Origin: Fen-1258 sp964441505
GTDB lineage: Bacteria; Bacteroidota; Ignavibacteria; Ignavibacteriales; Melioribacteraceae
Direction: 5' to 3'
Assembly (NCBI GenBank): GCA_964441505.1
Contig: CAYTUV010000002.1
Coordinates: forward strand, 1-64,000
DNA: 64,000 nt
The position numbers and the translations under genes were made by a program. Shown one piece after another: positions 36,161-44,640 of the stretch. Under the pieces are notes generated by a model, which was not told the DNA's origin, searched no databases, and was given only the letters and a program-made list of their open reading frames with translations. Positions within the stretch are counted from its first letter, which is position 1, and each line of letters begins with the position of its first letter.

Positions 36161-38257
36161 ATGGAAACTTTACATGGGCTTGGAACTGCCACCGACTGGG
36201 TGGTGATGTTTGTTTACTTCATCGGTATAATGCTCTTCGGCAGCTATTTCGCCAAGTATAACCGTAGTACTAACGATTTTTTCTTTGGCGGTCGAAGATT
36301 TGCGTGGTGGTTAATTACAGTTTCAATTGTTGCTACGGGGGTAGGAAGCCACAGTTTTGTTAAATATGCAGCTAAAGGATTTGAACATGGTCTATCATCA
36401 ACAATGACTTATATGAACGATTGGTTTTTCATCCCCTTCTTTCTATTCGGATGGCTACCGATTGTAGTTTATACAAAGATAAGATCTATACCTGAGTACT
36501 TTGAGAGAAGGTTCAGTCCGACCGTAAGATTCATTGCGACAGTTTTTCAGTTGCTTTACATGATAGGTTACCTTGGCATTGGGCTTCTCACTTTGGGCAA
36601 AGTTTTCACACCTTTATTACCGGCTTCCTTCGGTATTTTGGGCTTGACAATTCCTGTCACTCTCATGGGTGTCATAATTGTTATTGCTCTTATTACAGGT
36701 GTATATACTACCTTTGGCGGTCAAACTGCAGTCATCTTTACAGATCTTTTACAGGGAGTGATTCTTTTATTTGCAGGTATATTAATTTTTATAATGGGAA
36801 TCAGTTACGTAGGAGGACTTGACGCGTTTTGGCATTTATTACCACCTACCTGGAGATTACCACTAGCCGATTTCAATAAACCAGCTGATTTTAACTTTAT
36901 AGGAATATTTTGGCAGGATGGGGTAGCAGGATCTGTAGGATTTTTATTTATGAATATGGGTTTATTGATGCGCTTTATGTCTGCTAAAAGTCTGCATGAA
37001 GGCAGAAAAGCCGCGGCATTTAACGTACTCTTCATGCTTCCGCTTTCTGCTATTGTTGTTGGTAATGCTGGTTGGATTGGAAAGGCTCTCACGCAGATGG
37101 TGCCTTCACAATTGAATCCGAATGTAAATCCTGATGAAGTTTTTATTGCTGTTACACACATAATCGCAAGCAAAGGTGTATTTGGTTTTGTTATTGCCGC
37201 GCTAACTGCAACACTACTTTCTACTGTTGATTCACTCATAAATGCAATTGCAGCTGTTTATATAAATGATGTTCACCGCCCGATCAAGAAGTTATTGAAC
37301 AAAAAATATATTTCGGAGGCTGCCGAATCTAAGAAAGAGTTAGGTGCTGCCAGAATCGCATCTATTGTATTTACTGTTGTGGGAATTCTCGCAACTATAC
37401 CCTTTAATTCGTACCCAACTGTTTATGAAGCACATGGTTATTTTCATTCCACTTTGACTCCTCCTTTAGTAACCGCGATTTTCCTTGGAGTTTTCTGGAA
37501 AAGATTTACGCCGGCCGGAGTGGTTGCAACTTTCCTTGGAGGTTCCTCGCTTATGATTCTTGGTGCACGCTATCCTGGACTTCTGATCACCCCCTTCGCA
37601 CATGGAACACCAATGGATCTTATTCATCCATATACCTATATAAGCGCACTTTATAATACTTTCGTCTGCGTTTTTCTTGGGGTATTTGTTACATTTACTC
37701 AGCCATGGTTATTAAAAGTTACAAATCAAATCAGAAAATCAAAATCTCATAAACGAATAATTTATCTATTAATTGCAGTAGCAGCATTATTCCAGATAAT
37801 AGTTTGGTTTAATCTCGGCTCACTCTTTGTTTTATTAGTCGCAACTTTTTTGTTGACTCTTCTTGCAGCATTTGCGGCAGCATATTCGATAAAATATGAT
37901 CCAAAAGCCCAACTTGAAGGACTGACCGCTTGGTCGATTCACAGGGCAAAAGAAATGTTTAAAGGAAGCAAAATAAATGAACGTGAGGGTGATATTGTAA
38001 AGGTTCACTGGAAATTAAGGAATGATAGCGATGATTACATTAACGTTTCTCATAAAGAAATGAAAAGTATGAAAGCCGAAGTCGGTGACCTTGTCTATCT
38101 TTGCGATGCAAGAAAGTATCTGGGTGGTTTAAAATCTGTTCATACAAAACTTGGAGTACCACACAATGAAGAAGGTATTGTCCATATCGGAAATGAACAT
38201 AGATTAAACGCTTTATTTCAAGAAGGAAAAATTCTGTACGTAGAGAAAGAGATGTGA
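36161..38257 (+). CDS. Sodium:solute symporter with soluble C-terminal domain
   Basis: This 698-residue SSS-family inner-membrane transporter has about 13 core helices (about 10-560) and two further helices near 525-585. Family features are TNDFFFGGRRFAWWLITVSIVATGVGSH in helices 1-2, RSIPEYFERRFSP, GVYTTFGGQTAVIFTDLLQG, and ATLLSTVDSLINA for the sodium site. Residues about 595-698 are a soluble tail (KVHWKLRNDSDDYINVSH...GDLVYLCDARKYLGGLKSVH) not found in plain SSS proteins, perhaps a regulatory domain. The substrate is not predictable; sugar or carboxylate uptake is common. The small membrane gene upstream is its likely partner. Confidence 0.92.
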   Translation: METLHGLGTATDWVVMFVYFIGIMLFGSYFAKYNRSTNDFFFGGRRFAWWLITVSIVATGVGSHSFVKYAAKGFEHGLSSTMTYMNDWFFIPFFLFGWLPIVVYTKIRSIPEYFERRFSPTVRFIATVFQLLYMIGYLGIGLLTLGKVFTPLLPASFGILGLTIPVTLMGVIIVIALITGVYTTFGGQTAVIFTDLLQGVILLFAGILIFIMGISYVGGLDAFWHLLPPTWRLPLADFNKPADFNFIGIFWQDGVAGSVGFLFMNMGLLMRFMSAKSLHEGRKAAAFNVLFMLPLSAIVVGNAGWIGKALTQMVPSQLNPNVNPDEVFIAVTHIIASKGVFGFVIAALTATLLSTVDSLINAIAAVYINDVHRPIKKLLNKKYISEAAESKKELGAARIASIVFTVVGILATIPFNSYPTVYEAHGYFHSTLTPPLVTAIFLGVFWKRFTPAGVVATFLGGSSLMILGARYPGLLITPFAHGTPMDLIHPYTYISALYNTFVCVFLGVFVTFTQPWLLKVTNQIRKSKSHKRIIYLLIAVAALFQIIVWFNLGSLFVLLVATFLLTLLAAFAAAYSIKYDPKAQLEGLTAWSIHRAKEMFKGSKINEREGDIVKVHWKLRNDSDDYINVSHKEMKSMKAEVGDLVYLCDARKYLGGLKSVHTKLGVPHNEEGIVHIGNEHRLNALFQEGKILYVEKEM

Positions 38258-38281
38258 TTAAAGCTGGATCAGGGATTGGAA

Positions 38282-38330
38282 GTGAGAAATGTTTCGCTTC
38301 TAGTCTCCGGCTTCCTACCCCTCACGTTTC
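38282..38330. repeat. Degenerate GTGAGA...CTCACG intergenic repeat
   Basis: GTGAGAAATG near 38283 faces CCTCACGTTTC near 38325, in the gap between the symporter and coaD. It resembles the repeat at 29274-29335 in composition. It may contribute to termination of the two convergent genes. Confidence 0.4.
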
Positions 38331-38817
38331 AAACCTTCTTCGATCCAAATTTATTTTTCAACTTCTCAACAACAATTGGCGGTACAAATTCAGAAACATC
38401 TCCCTGAAATTGCGCAAGGTTACGTACTATTGTTGAATTGAGATAGGTGTATCTCGCATGAGGCATCAAAAGAATTGTTGTTATCTCTCCAGCAAGTTTT
38501 CTGTTCATCAACGCCATCTGGAATTCATATTCAAAATCACTTATAGCACGCAGACCGCGAATAATTCCAACGGCACCAACCTGCTTGGCATGATCAACAA
38601 CCAATCCGTCAAATGAATCAACCACAACACGTTTGTAATCCTTCAGACCTTCTTTAAGCATTTCCACACGTTCTTCAACGGTGAATAAGGAAGTCTTGCC
38701 CGGATTTCTTGCCACTGTAACAATCACTTCTTCAAATAATTCAATAGCGCGGCTCACAATGTCAATATGTCCATTCGTAACGGGATCGAATGTACCAGGG
38801 TAAATCACCTTTGCCAT
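38329..38817 (-). CDS. coaD: Phosphopantetheine adenylyltransferase
   Basis: The 162-residue enzyme transfers AMP to 4'-phosphopantetheine, the penultimate step of coenzyme A synthesis. Its nucleotidyltransferase signature is IYPGTFDPVTNGHIDIVSRA. Further conserved parts are GIIRGLRAISDFEYEFQMALMNRKL and the C-terminal STIVRNLAQFQGDVSEFVP. Length is normal. It usually follows rsmD, and does so here, but with a 310-base gap of dispersed repeats between them. Confidence 0.97.
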   Translation of the reverse strand: MAKVIYPGTFDPVTNGHIDIVSRAIELFEEVIVTVARNPGKTSLFTVEERVEMLKEGLKDYKRVVVDSFDGLVVDHAKQVGAVGIIRGLRAISDFEYEFQMALMNRKLAGEITTILLMPHARYTYLNSTIVRNLAQFQGDVSEFVPPIVVEKLKNKFGSKKV

Positions 38818-38936
38818 TAGATTTCTTTTTTTGTTTCCGGTAAAATATAACAGTTGTAGTGAATTAAAAAGCGATGACGTTAAAAAAATAGAGAAAGAAT
38901 TCTGAAAAATGGATTAGCCTAACATGATTAGCTTGT

Positions 38937-39018
38937 AATAGCACACAGATTTAACAGATCGGACGGATTTTAACTGATCAGTTTCAATCTGTTTAATCAG
39001 TTCGATCTGTGTTCTATT
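38937..39018. repeat. Dispersed imperfect palindrome, copy 2
   Basis: AATAGCACACAGATTTAAC at the left end faces GATCTGTGTTCTATT at the right end, and internal ATC/GAT units repeat as in copy 1 (20535-20620). It separates rsmD from coaD. The remaining part of the 310-base gap holds the element at 39036-39075 and nothing else visible. Confidence 0.6.
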
Positions 39019-39035
39019 GTCTTAAAACTTATAAA

Positions 39036-39075
39036 AGCACGGATGTGACGATTCTTTGCGGATTCTATTCGTGCT
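39036..39075. repeat. Short AGCACG...CGTGCT palindromic repeat
   Basis: AGCACGGAT at the left faces ATTCGTGCT at the right, with GATTC units between. It is similar to, but shorter than, the neighbouring copy and looks like a truncated relative. Confidence 0.5.
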
Positions 39076-39127
39076 AATTCATTTCATCTGTGTTTATTTG
39101 CATCTATCGACAATTTTCTAAAGGTTT

Positions 39128-39691
39128 CTAAGAGTTTTGTTGTGTGGAATATTCCAAAAGATAAATTAAACTATCACCCAATCTTTTGAAAGCTTCGAAC
39201 CCAAACGCCTCTTCGTCTTCCTTCTTAGTTTGGATTGATCTCTCAACCAGCATAATTCCATCATCTGCAAGAAATTTTTTCTCGAAAATATTCTTCACAA
39301 CAATGTGAATATCATCTTTGAAGAATGGCGGATCGGCAAGGATCAAATCATAATTATCGTGATCGGTTATTTTTGAAAACTTTACTGCATCCATTCTAAA
39401 TATTTTGCATTCTTCATCTGCTTGGAGAGATGAAATATTTTCTTGTAACATTTTCGATACGTGGAAATCTTTTTCCACAAAATGAACTTCTGCAGCTCCT
39501 CGACTTAAAGCTTCCAATCCCAGTGATCCTGATCCTGCATAGATATCGCAAACTTTAATCCCATCAAAATCTATACTGTGAACCAGATAATTGAAGATCG
39601 ACTCTTTTGTTTTGTCGGTTGTAGGACGCACCAGTTTAGAATTTGGGAATTTAATTACCCGACCTTTGAACTGCCCAGCGATAATTCTCAT
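39128..39691 (-). CDS. rsmD: 16S rRNA (guanine966-N2)-methyltransferase
   Basis: The 187-residue SAM-dependent enzyme modifies G966 of 16S rRNA. The N-terminus MRIIAGQFKGRVIKF and the RPTTDKTKESIFNYL segment are family signatures. SAM motif I is DIYAGSGSLGLEALSRGA, and the catalytic NPPY-type motif is LILADPPF. Length is normal. Its start overlaps the stop of the PilM-like gene by one base, so they are cotranscribed. Confidence 0.95.
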   Translation of the reverse strand: MRIIAGQFKGRVIKFPNSKLVRPTTDKTKESIFNYLVHSIDFDGIKVCDIYAGSGSLGLEALSRGAAEVHFVEKDFHVSKMLQENISSLQADEECKIFRMDAVKFSKITDHDNYDLILADPPFFKDDIHIVVKNIFEKKFLADDGIMLVERSIQTKKEDEEAFGFEAFKRLGDSLIYLLEYSTQQNS

Positions 39692-40605
39692 CAGACTATT
39701 CTAATTGCAATGCCGGTAGAGGCTGTGAACGAATTGAATTTAATTCTATATAACGGATTTTTTAAGATGCTCTCCTCTGTACGAAGCCGTTCAAAAGGAT
39801 TCACTATTTTGAGCGAATGGCCAAAAAAGTTTTTCATTTTATTTTCAAATTCGTCTGTGAGATCCTGTCCATATAGTAAAACCCTGCTGAAGTTGTTGAG
39901 CGACAAATTGAAATCGTTTAATTTATTAACCGCGGAAGTAAGTTCATCAAAGATATTCTGTGCAGACGGATCAAGAACCTTAAAATAGAATGGAAACAAT
40001 CCATCCATCGCAGAGATCGAAGAGAATTTTTGATCGACATAGATACTAAGTGAGGTTTCGCTCGTGGTCTGCTGCTTATCAAGATAGAGAAATGCATTTG
40101 ATGCAAGGTGCGCATTATCAATATACTTTAGATCAAGAGTGTTTTGCCTGCAGAATTTACTAATTGCCGTCACCAGATTTTTAGCAACTGCAAAAATAAT
40201 TGCCTTTTTTTCGCGACGCATGGCGCTCTTATCAATTTCGATATGCTGAATAAAAAAATTATCCTTATCACATTCCGGGTAGAGAATGGAAATTTCCCAG
40301 CGGAAATGATCATGTAAATCTTTTTTCACAAGGGAATCGTCATACGGGACTTCAAAGATTTTGAAATAATTGTTAGGCAATGCAAAAGAAATGCCTTGTG
40401 AGTTGATCGGTTTTCTCTTTGCTATTTTATTAAATGACGCCTGTAGTATGCTGATTAATTTTTCTTCAGGGAAGCTTGTTGAAAGGTTTTCAGAATGGAT
40501 GGTCTGATCGACATTTTCCAGATAGAAGGAATCATCCTTGAAACTAATTTCAACAAGTTGAAGCTTCGTTTCGGTTAAATTGATCCCGATGTGATTGTTA
40601 AACAC
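39691..40605 (-). CDS. PilM-like actin-fold protein
   Basis: The 304-residue protein starts at GTG. It has the PilM/FtsA-like layout: GINLTETKLQLVEIS (phosphate-1-like strand pair), a middle region with FALPNNYFKIFEVPYDD, the second nucleotide-binding half with LSIYVDQKFSSISAMDGLFPFYFKVLD, and a C-terminal FTASTGIAIRIV loop. PilM normally recruits PilN on the cytoplasmic side of type IV pilus machines. No pilN, pilO or pilQ follows here; instead rsmD overlaps the stop. It may serve a secretion or pilus machine encoded elsewhere. Family moderately sure; function inferred. Confidence 0.65.
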   Translation of the reverse strand: MFNNHIGINLTETKLQLVEISFKDDSFYLENVDQTIHSENLSTSFPEEKLISILQASFNKIAKRKPINSQGISFALPNNYFKIFEVPYDDSLVKKDLHDHFRWEISILYPECDKDNFFIQHIEIDKSAMRREKKAIIFAVAKNLVTAISKFCRQNTLDLKYIDNAHLASNAFLYLDKQQTTSETSLSIYVDQKFSSISAMDGLFPFYFKVLDPSAQNIFDELTSAVNKLNDFNLSLNNFSRVLLYGQDLTDEFENKMKNFFGHSLKIVNPFERLRTEESILKNPLYRIKFNSFTASTGIAIRIV

Positions 40606-40634
40606 TATAACTCATATTTATTATTTTATTAATG

Positions 40635-41144
40635 TCATTCAAGAGTGATAAGACTTCTAATTTTTTCAAGTTTCTTTTTACCAATACCCTTTATGTTCAT
40701 CAGTTCATTTAAAGACTTTATCCTGCCATGTTTCTGTCTATATTCTATAATAGCGGCAGCAGTTCTTTCTCCCAAACCGGGTAATTGAGATAATTCCAAT
40801 TTATTCGCAACATTAATACTAACTGATTTCCGTACAGTGGAAATATTTTTTGTCTCGCTATCCGGTAATTTCCCTTTTGTAAAATCCAAAAGTTCACGTT
40901 GAGAAGCAATGTTTTTCTCCTCCTTAATGACCGTTGAATCCGCGATTCCCGGATCGCCCGATGCGGCATTGAAAAGACTATCTTCCTGCTTGTAATCGAA
41001 TTCAAGGAATGTCGTTTCGTTTTTGGCGGTTTTAAAGAAATTTACTGCAATTCCTATAAGGCATGCTAAAAGGATAAAGAGAATAATATTTGTTTCGGTG
41101 TTGGTAAAACCGATTTTTCTAGAAATTTTTTCTAAATATTTCAT
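40635..41144 (-). CDS. ComEA-like helix-hairpin-helix DNA-binding protein
   Basis: The 169-residue protein has one N-terminal transmembrane helix (about 19-38), a linker (about 40-105), and two helix-hairpin-helix motifs at the C-terminus: NKLELSQLPGLGERTAAAIIEYR and SLNELMNIKGIGKKKLEKI. ComEA proteins bind DNA outside the inner membrane during natural transformation. The topology (anchor, then external HhH) fits this. It precedes the PilM-like gene by 29 bases in the same direction, and ComEA and type IV pilus functions often work together. The DNA-uptake role is inferred. Confidence 0.82.
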   Translation of the reverse strand: MKYLEKISRKIGFTNTETNIILFILLACLIGIAVNFFKTAKNETTFLEFDYKQEDSLFNAASGDPGIADSTVIKEEKNIASQRELLDFTKGKLPDSETKNISTVRKSVSINVANKLELSQLPGLGERTAAAIIEYRQKHGRIKSLNELMNIKGIGKKKLEKIRSLITLE

Positions 41145-41200
41145 AAGTCTTCAAAATAGATTAATTGACTTAATTAATGAACCCTCTGAAGAATGAGTAT

Positions 41201-41318
41201 TGTCATTTCGACCGAAGGGAGAAATCTTTGAGTTTGGTAAGATTTCTCAATCGCGGAGTTTATCCTGAAAAATTGAAGGGCTCCATCTTCCGAAGGAATG
41301 CCTTTGGCAGAAATGACA
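41201..41318. repeat. 118-bp TGTCATTTC inverted-repeat element
   Basis: TGTCATTTC (41201-41209) faces GAAATGACA (41310-41318). Inside, GAGAAATCTT (41219-41228) faces AAGATTTCTC (41239-41248), and GAAGGG/CTTCCG units recur. Elements beginning GTCATTTCGACCGAAG are common dispersed intergenic repeats in Bacteroidota-like genomes. It accounts for most of the gap between the ComEA-like gene and dnaJ. Confidence 0.65.
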
Positions 41319-41383
41319 TTTCAGAATTTTTCAGATGCCTCTTAATAAAAACAACTCAGAAAAAGAAAGAACTATGGCTTCAA

Positions 41384-42490
41384 CTAATAGGAAACTTTCA
41401 TGTTCGGAAGTTTCTGCAATTCTTTCAACATTTCTTTTTCTTTTGCAGTAACATTCTTTGGAACATGTATGTTAATCTTGACCAGTTGATCGCCCGCGCC
41501 ATGACTATTCAGATGCTGGATTCCCTTCTCGCGCATTTTCAAAAACTTTCCCGGTTGAGTGCCTGCTTCAATTTTCAATTTCGCTCTTCCATTGAGTGTT
41601 GGTACTTCCACTTCGGTACCTAATACTGCCTCGGGATAACTAATGAATAATTCGTGAATAACGTTATCGCCGTCTCGGGTAAAAAATTGATGCGGGAGTT
41701 CTTCAAAAAGAACAATAATATCTCCGGCCGAACCGCCATTTTTCCCCGCATTGCCTTCGCCACGAAGTGTCATATAATTTCCGTCAAAAACTCCGGCGGG
41801 GACATTTATCTTAATTGTTGATTCATCCTGAATACGTCCGTCACCCGTACATATTGTGCATGGTTCGGAAATAATTTTTCCGGTACCGCCGCAATTGTTA
41901 CAAGGGGCAATATTAACAAACTGTCCAAAAATGGATCTGGACACCTGGCGTATTTCTCCGGTTCCGCTGCAGACTGAACAAGTTTTAAACGCAGAAGAAT
42001 TTTTAGCACCCGAGCCATTGCACGATGAACATTTATTGTATTTCTTTATCTTAACTTTTTTAGTAGTCCCCGTTGCAATTTCTTCAAGAGTAAGCTTCAA
42101 AGAAATTTTTAAATCAGAACCCGGTTGACCCGAGGAGCGTTGCTTCGATCTCTGTTGTTGAGAACCGCCGAAGAATTCATCAAAAATTGAAGACCCTCCG
42201 AAAATATCCGAAAAGTGACTGAAAATGTCGTTTACATTTGAGAATCCGTGAAAATTTGGATCTCCTTTCAAACCACCGTGTCCAAACCGGTCATACTTAG
42301 CACGTTTCTCATCGCTGCTGAGTACTTCATATGCTTCTGCCGCTTCCTTAAAATTTTCTTCTGCCTGTTTATCACCGGGATTTCTATCCGGATGAAACTG
42401 CATAGCAAGTTTTCTATATGCTTTTTTAATCTCGTCTTGTGTAGCATTTTTCCCGACGCCTAAAATTTCGTAGTAATCTCTCTTTGCCAT
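41384..42490 (-). CDS. dnaJ: Chaperone protein DnaJ
   Basis: The 368-residue type I J-protein stimulates DnaK ATPase and delivers substrates. The J domain (1-70) has the HPD motif in QFHPDRN. A Gly/Phe region follows, rich in FGGSS. The zinc domain has four CxxCxGxG motifs (CSSCNGSG, CSVCSGTG, CNNCGGTG, CTICTGDG). The C-terminal substrate domains run to the end. It follows grpE by 12 bases. No dnaK is found in the window. Confidence 0.97.
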   Translation of the reverse strand: MAKRDYYEILGVGKNATQDEIKKAYRKLAMQFHPDRNPGDKQAEENFKEAAEAYEVLSSDEKRAKYDRFGHGGLKGDPNFHGFSNVNDIFSHFSDIFGGSSIFDEFFGGSQQQRSKQRSSGQPGSDLKISLKLTLEEIATGTTKKVKIKKYNKCSSCNGSGAKNSSAFKTCSVCSGTGEIRQVSRSIFGQFVNIAPCNNCGGTGKIISEPCTICTGDGRIQDESTIKINVPAGVFDGNYMTLRGEGNAGKNGGSAGDIIVLFEELPHQFFTRDGDNVIHELFISYPEAVLGTEVEVPTLNGRAKLKIEAGTQPGKFLKMREKGIQHLNSHGAGDQLVKINIHVPKNVTAKEKEMLKELQKLPNMKVSY

Positions 42491-42502
42491 TAAAACTTTC
42501 CT

Positions 42503-43171
42503 TTATTCTTGCTCGGATGAATTTTCAATATTGTTTTTATCTTCACTCTCAGGTTGATTTTGAGAATGATCCATTTCCTGACTGACAATTACTTTTGCGT
42601 GACGAATGACTCTGTCCTTATACATATAGCCCGGTTCCAGAACTTCAAGCACTGTGTGTGGTGGTATTCCCTCAGCCGGCTGCTGCATTAGTGCTTCATG
42701 AAAATGAACATCAAATGGTTTTCCCTTCGCCTCAATTTTTTTCACGCCCTGATTATCGAGAATCTTTCCAAACTTCTCAAAGACAAGAGATAATCCTTTC
42801 TTTGTAGATTCAAAATTTGTTGCTTCATCAATGTGTGAAAGCGAACGTTCGAGATCATCATAGATCGGTAGAATATTTCTTATGAAAGATTCAGCTGCAT
42901 ATTTAATAATATTAAACTGATCATTTTCGTTGCGGCGCTTAAAATTTTCAAATTCGGCAGCCTTACGCAGAAGTGCGTCTTTCAATTCAGTATTTTGTTT
43001 CTCAACTTCTGCAATTTTTTCGAGAGCTTTTTTAAGTTCAGTTTCGTTCAAAACTGTTTCGCCTTGTAGAATTTCATTTTCTCCTGCTAAATTTTCTGCT
43101 CTTTCAATAGGAATTTTATTAGCGTCTATTTCTTTCGACTCATTTTGTTTATTCAATTTTTCAGCTTCCAT
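42503..43171 (-). CDS. grpE: Nucleotide exchange factor GrpE
   Basis: The 222-residue protein releases ADP from DnaK. An acidic, probably coiled-coil N-terminal half (about 1-105, with KIAEVEKQNTELKDALLRKAAEFENFKRR) leads to a beta domain. The family signature is VKKIEAKGKPFDVHFHEALMQQPAEGIPPHTVLEVLEPGYMYKDRVIRHAKVIVS. It lies between hrcA and dnaJ with short gaps in one operon. Confidence 0.95.
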   Translation of the reverse strand: MEAEKLNKQNESKEIDANKIPIERAENLAGENEILQGETVLNETELKKALEKIAEVEKQNTELKDALLRKAAEFENFKRRNENDQFNIIKYAAESFIRNILPIYDDLERSLSHIDEATNFESTKKGLSLVFEKFGKILDNQGVKKIEAKGKPFDVHFHEALMQQPAEGIPPHTVLEVLEPGYMYKDRVIRHAKVIVSQEMDHSQNQPESEDKNNIENSSEQE

Positions 43172-43185
43172 TGTTTGTTAGTAAT

Positions 43186-44232
43186 TCATCTTGATTTTGT
43201 TAATTCTTGTGTAAGTTGCTCAGCTATGTAAACTACTGCGGCAACAATTCTTGAGTAGTCCATTCTTTTAGGCCCCATAATACCAAGGGTTCCGTGCATA
43301 TCGCCTATTTTATATTCTTTTGAAATCATGCTGTAATCCGAAAATTTTTCCTCTTTAATTTCCTGACCAATAGTAATTGTTACTTCACCTTCTGGTGGTT
43401 GTTTCTTCTCATCAAAAATGTGAATAATGATATCCTGATTCTCGACAAGTTCAATTACGCTTTGAAGATGATTAACATTTTCGAATTCAGGTTGTTTTAA
43501 AATATTTTTCGTTCCGGAGATGATTGCTTTTTCACTGCTTAAGTCGTTAAAAATTTTATCCACCGATTCTAGAAACACACGGATGATAGGGCGATAAGTT
43601 TCCGAATCGAAATCTTTTACTCTATCTTCAAATGAATTTCTGATTTCGGAAAATTTTAATCCCGATAAGCGTTCATTTAAAAATTGTTGAACTGATGAAA
43701 TCTGTTCTTCATTAACCTCGGCGTCAATCTCCAGAGTAATTGTTTTTATCATTCCGGAATTAACACTTACAACAACTAAAATTCTTGTTGAAGAGAGTTG
43801 AACAATTTGAATTTTTTGGAGTACTGCCTGCTCAAACTTAGGATAAGTAACCATAGCAAGTTGATTAGTCAAATCGCTTAAAATGTTTGATGTAACTCTC
43901 AGAAGTTCTTCGGTTCCGGTAGGTGCAGAACTCAAATTGCCATCAATTAAATTTTTTGCCGTTTGATCGAGCATTGGTGGATCCATCAGAGAATCAACAT
44001 AAAACCTATAACCTTTATCGGTTGGTACTCTTCCGGCTGATGTATGCGGATGATTCAAAAATCCTGACTCTTCGAGATCAGACATAATATTCCTGATGGA
44101 TGCCGGTGACAAACCGATATCGTATCTCTTCGAAATATTTCGCGAGCCAACCGGATTTGCGGTAAGGATAAATTGATGGATCACAAACCGCAGAATCGCT
44201 TTTTCTCTGTCTTTTAATTGATATTCAGTCAT
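43186..44232 (-). CDS. hrcA: Heat-inducible transcription repressor HrcA
   Basis: The 348-residue repressor controls heat-shock operons by binding CIRCE. It has an N-terminal winged helix (about 1-75, with NPVGSRNISKRYDIGLSPASIRNIMSDLEESGFLNHPHTSAGRVPTDKGYR) and a GAF-like dimerisation and insertion part. The C-terminal GTLGIMGPKRMDYSRIVAAVVYIAE is the family signature. No TTAGCACTC-N9-GAGTGCTAA element precedes it here, so its own operon seems not to be CIRCE-controlled, at least locally. The -7 box sits very near the start codon. Confidence 0.95.
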   Translation of the reverse strand: MTEYQLKDREKAILRFVIHQFILTANPVGSRNISKRYDIGLSPASIRNIMSDLEESGFLNHPHTSAGRVPTDKGYRFYVDSLMDPPMLDQTAKNLIDGNLSSAPTGTEELLRVTSNILSDLTNQLAMVTYPKFEQAVLQKIQIVQLSSTRILVVVSVNSGMIKTITLEIDAEVNEEQISSVQQFLNERLSGLKFSEIRNSFEDRVKDFDSETYRPIIRVFLESVDKIFNDLSSEKAIISGTKNILKQPEFENVNHLQSVIELVENQDIIIHIFDEKKQPPEGEVTITIGQEIKEEKFSDYSMISKEYKIGDMHGTLGIMGPKRMDYSRIVAAVVYIAEQLTQELTKSR

Positions 44233-44239
44233 TGCAAAT

Positions 44240-44247
44240 CAAAGATA
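44240..44247 (-). promoter_or_regulatory. TAnnTTTG -7 box of hrcA
   Basis: On the minus strand TATCTTTG ends eight bases before the hrcA ATG (44232). With start sites about six bases after this box, the transcript would be nearly leaderless. No clear Shine-Dalgarno precedes the ATG, which agrees. Confidence 0.4.
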
Positions 44248-44392
44248 CTCAATTTTAGCGGGTTGAAAGTTATTAAAAATTGAGAAAAGTTGCTGAGGTG
44301 TTTGAGAAAGGTGAATTGTGAGAGGCCAGAAGCGCCTCTAATTTCCTTCTTAATTTTAAATCAAATAAATTTCTTTTTAGCAATATTGTTTT

Positions 44393-44400
44393 TACTTTTG
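44393..44400 (+). promoter_or_regulatory. TAnnTTTG -7 box of hicBA
   Basis: TACTTTTG fits the Bacteroidota -7 consensus and lies 25 bases before the preferred hicB start. Confidence 0.4.
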
Positions 44401-44424
44401 CATTAAATGAAAGAGGAAATGAAC

Positions 44425-44640
44425 ATGTCGTTTACTGCAATAATTCAAAAGGTTACCGAAGGATATATTGGCTTTGTTGAAGAACTTCCCGGTGCGAATA
44501 CACAAGCAGAAACATTAGAAGAAGTTAGGGAAAATCTAAAGGAAGCTATTCAACTTGTGCTGGAATCCAATAAATTTTTCTTGAACGAATTGCTATCTGA
44601 TAAAAATGTGATTAGAGAACCAATTAATCTTTCTGCATAA
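44425..44640 (+). CDS. hicB: HicB-family antitoxin
   Basis: The 71-residue protein (from ATG 44425, with GAGG eight bases upstream; in-frame ATGs at 44407 and 44419 are alternatives) has the HicB partial RNase H-like fold. Its family signature is FTAIIQKVTEGYIGFVEELPGANTQAETLEEVRENLKEAIQLVLE. It would bind HicA and repress the operon. It overlaps hicA by one base (TAATG). The order antitoxin-toxin is the reverse of the commonest hicAB order but is well known. Confidence 0.9.
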   Translation: MSFTAIIQKVTEGYIGFVEELPGANTQAETLEEVRENLKEAIQLVLESNKFFLNELLSDKNVIREPINLSA

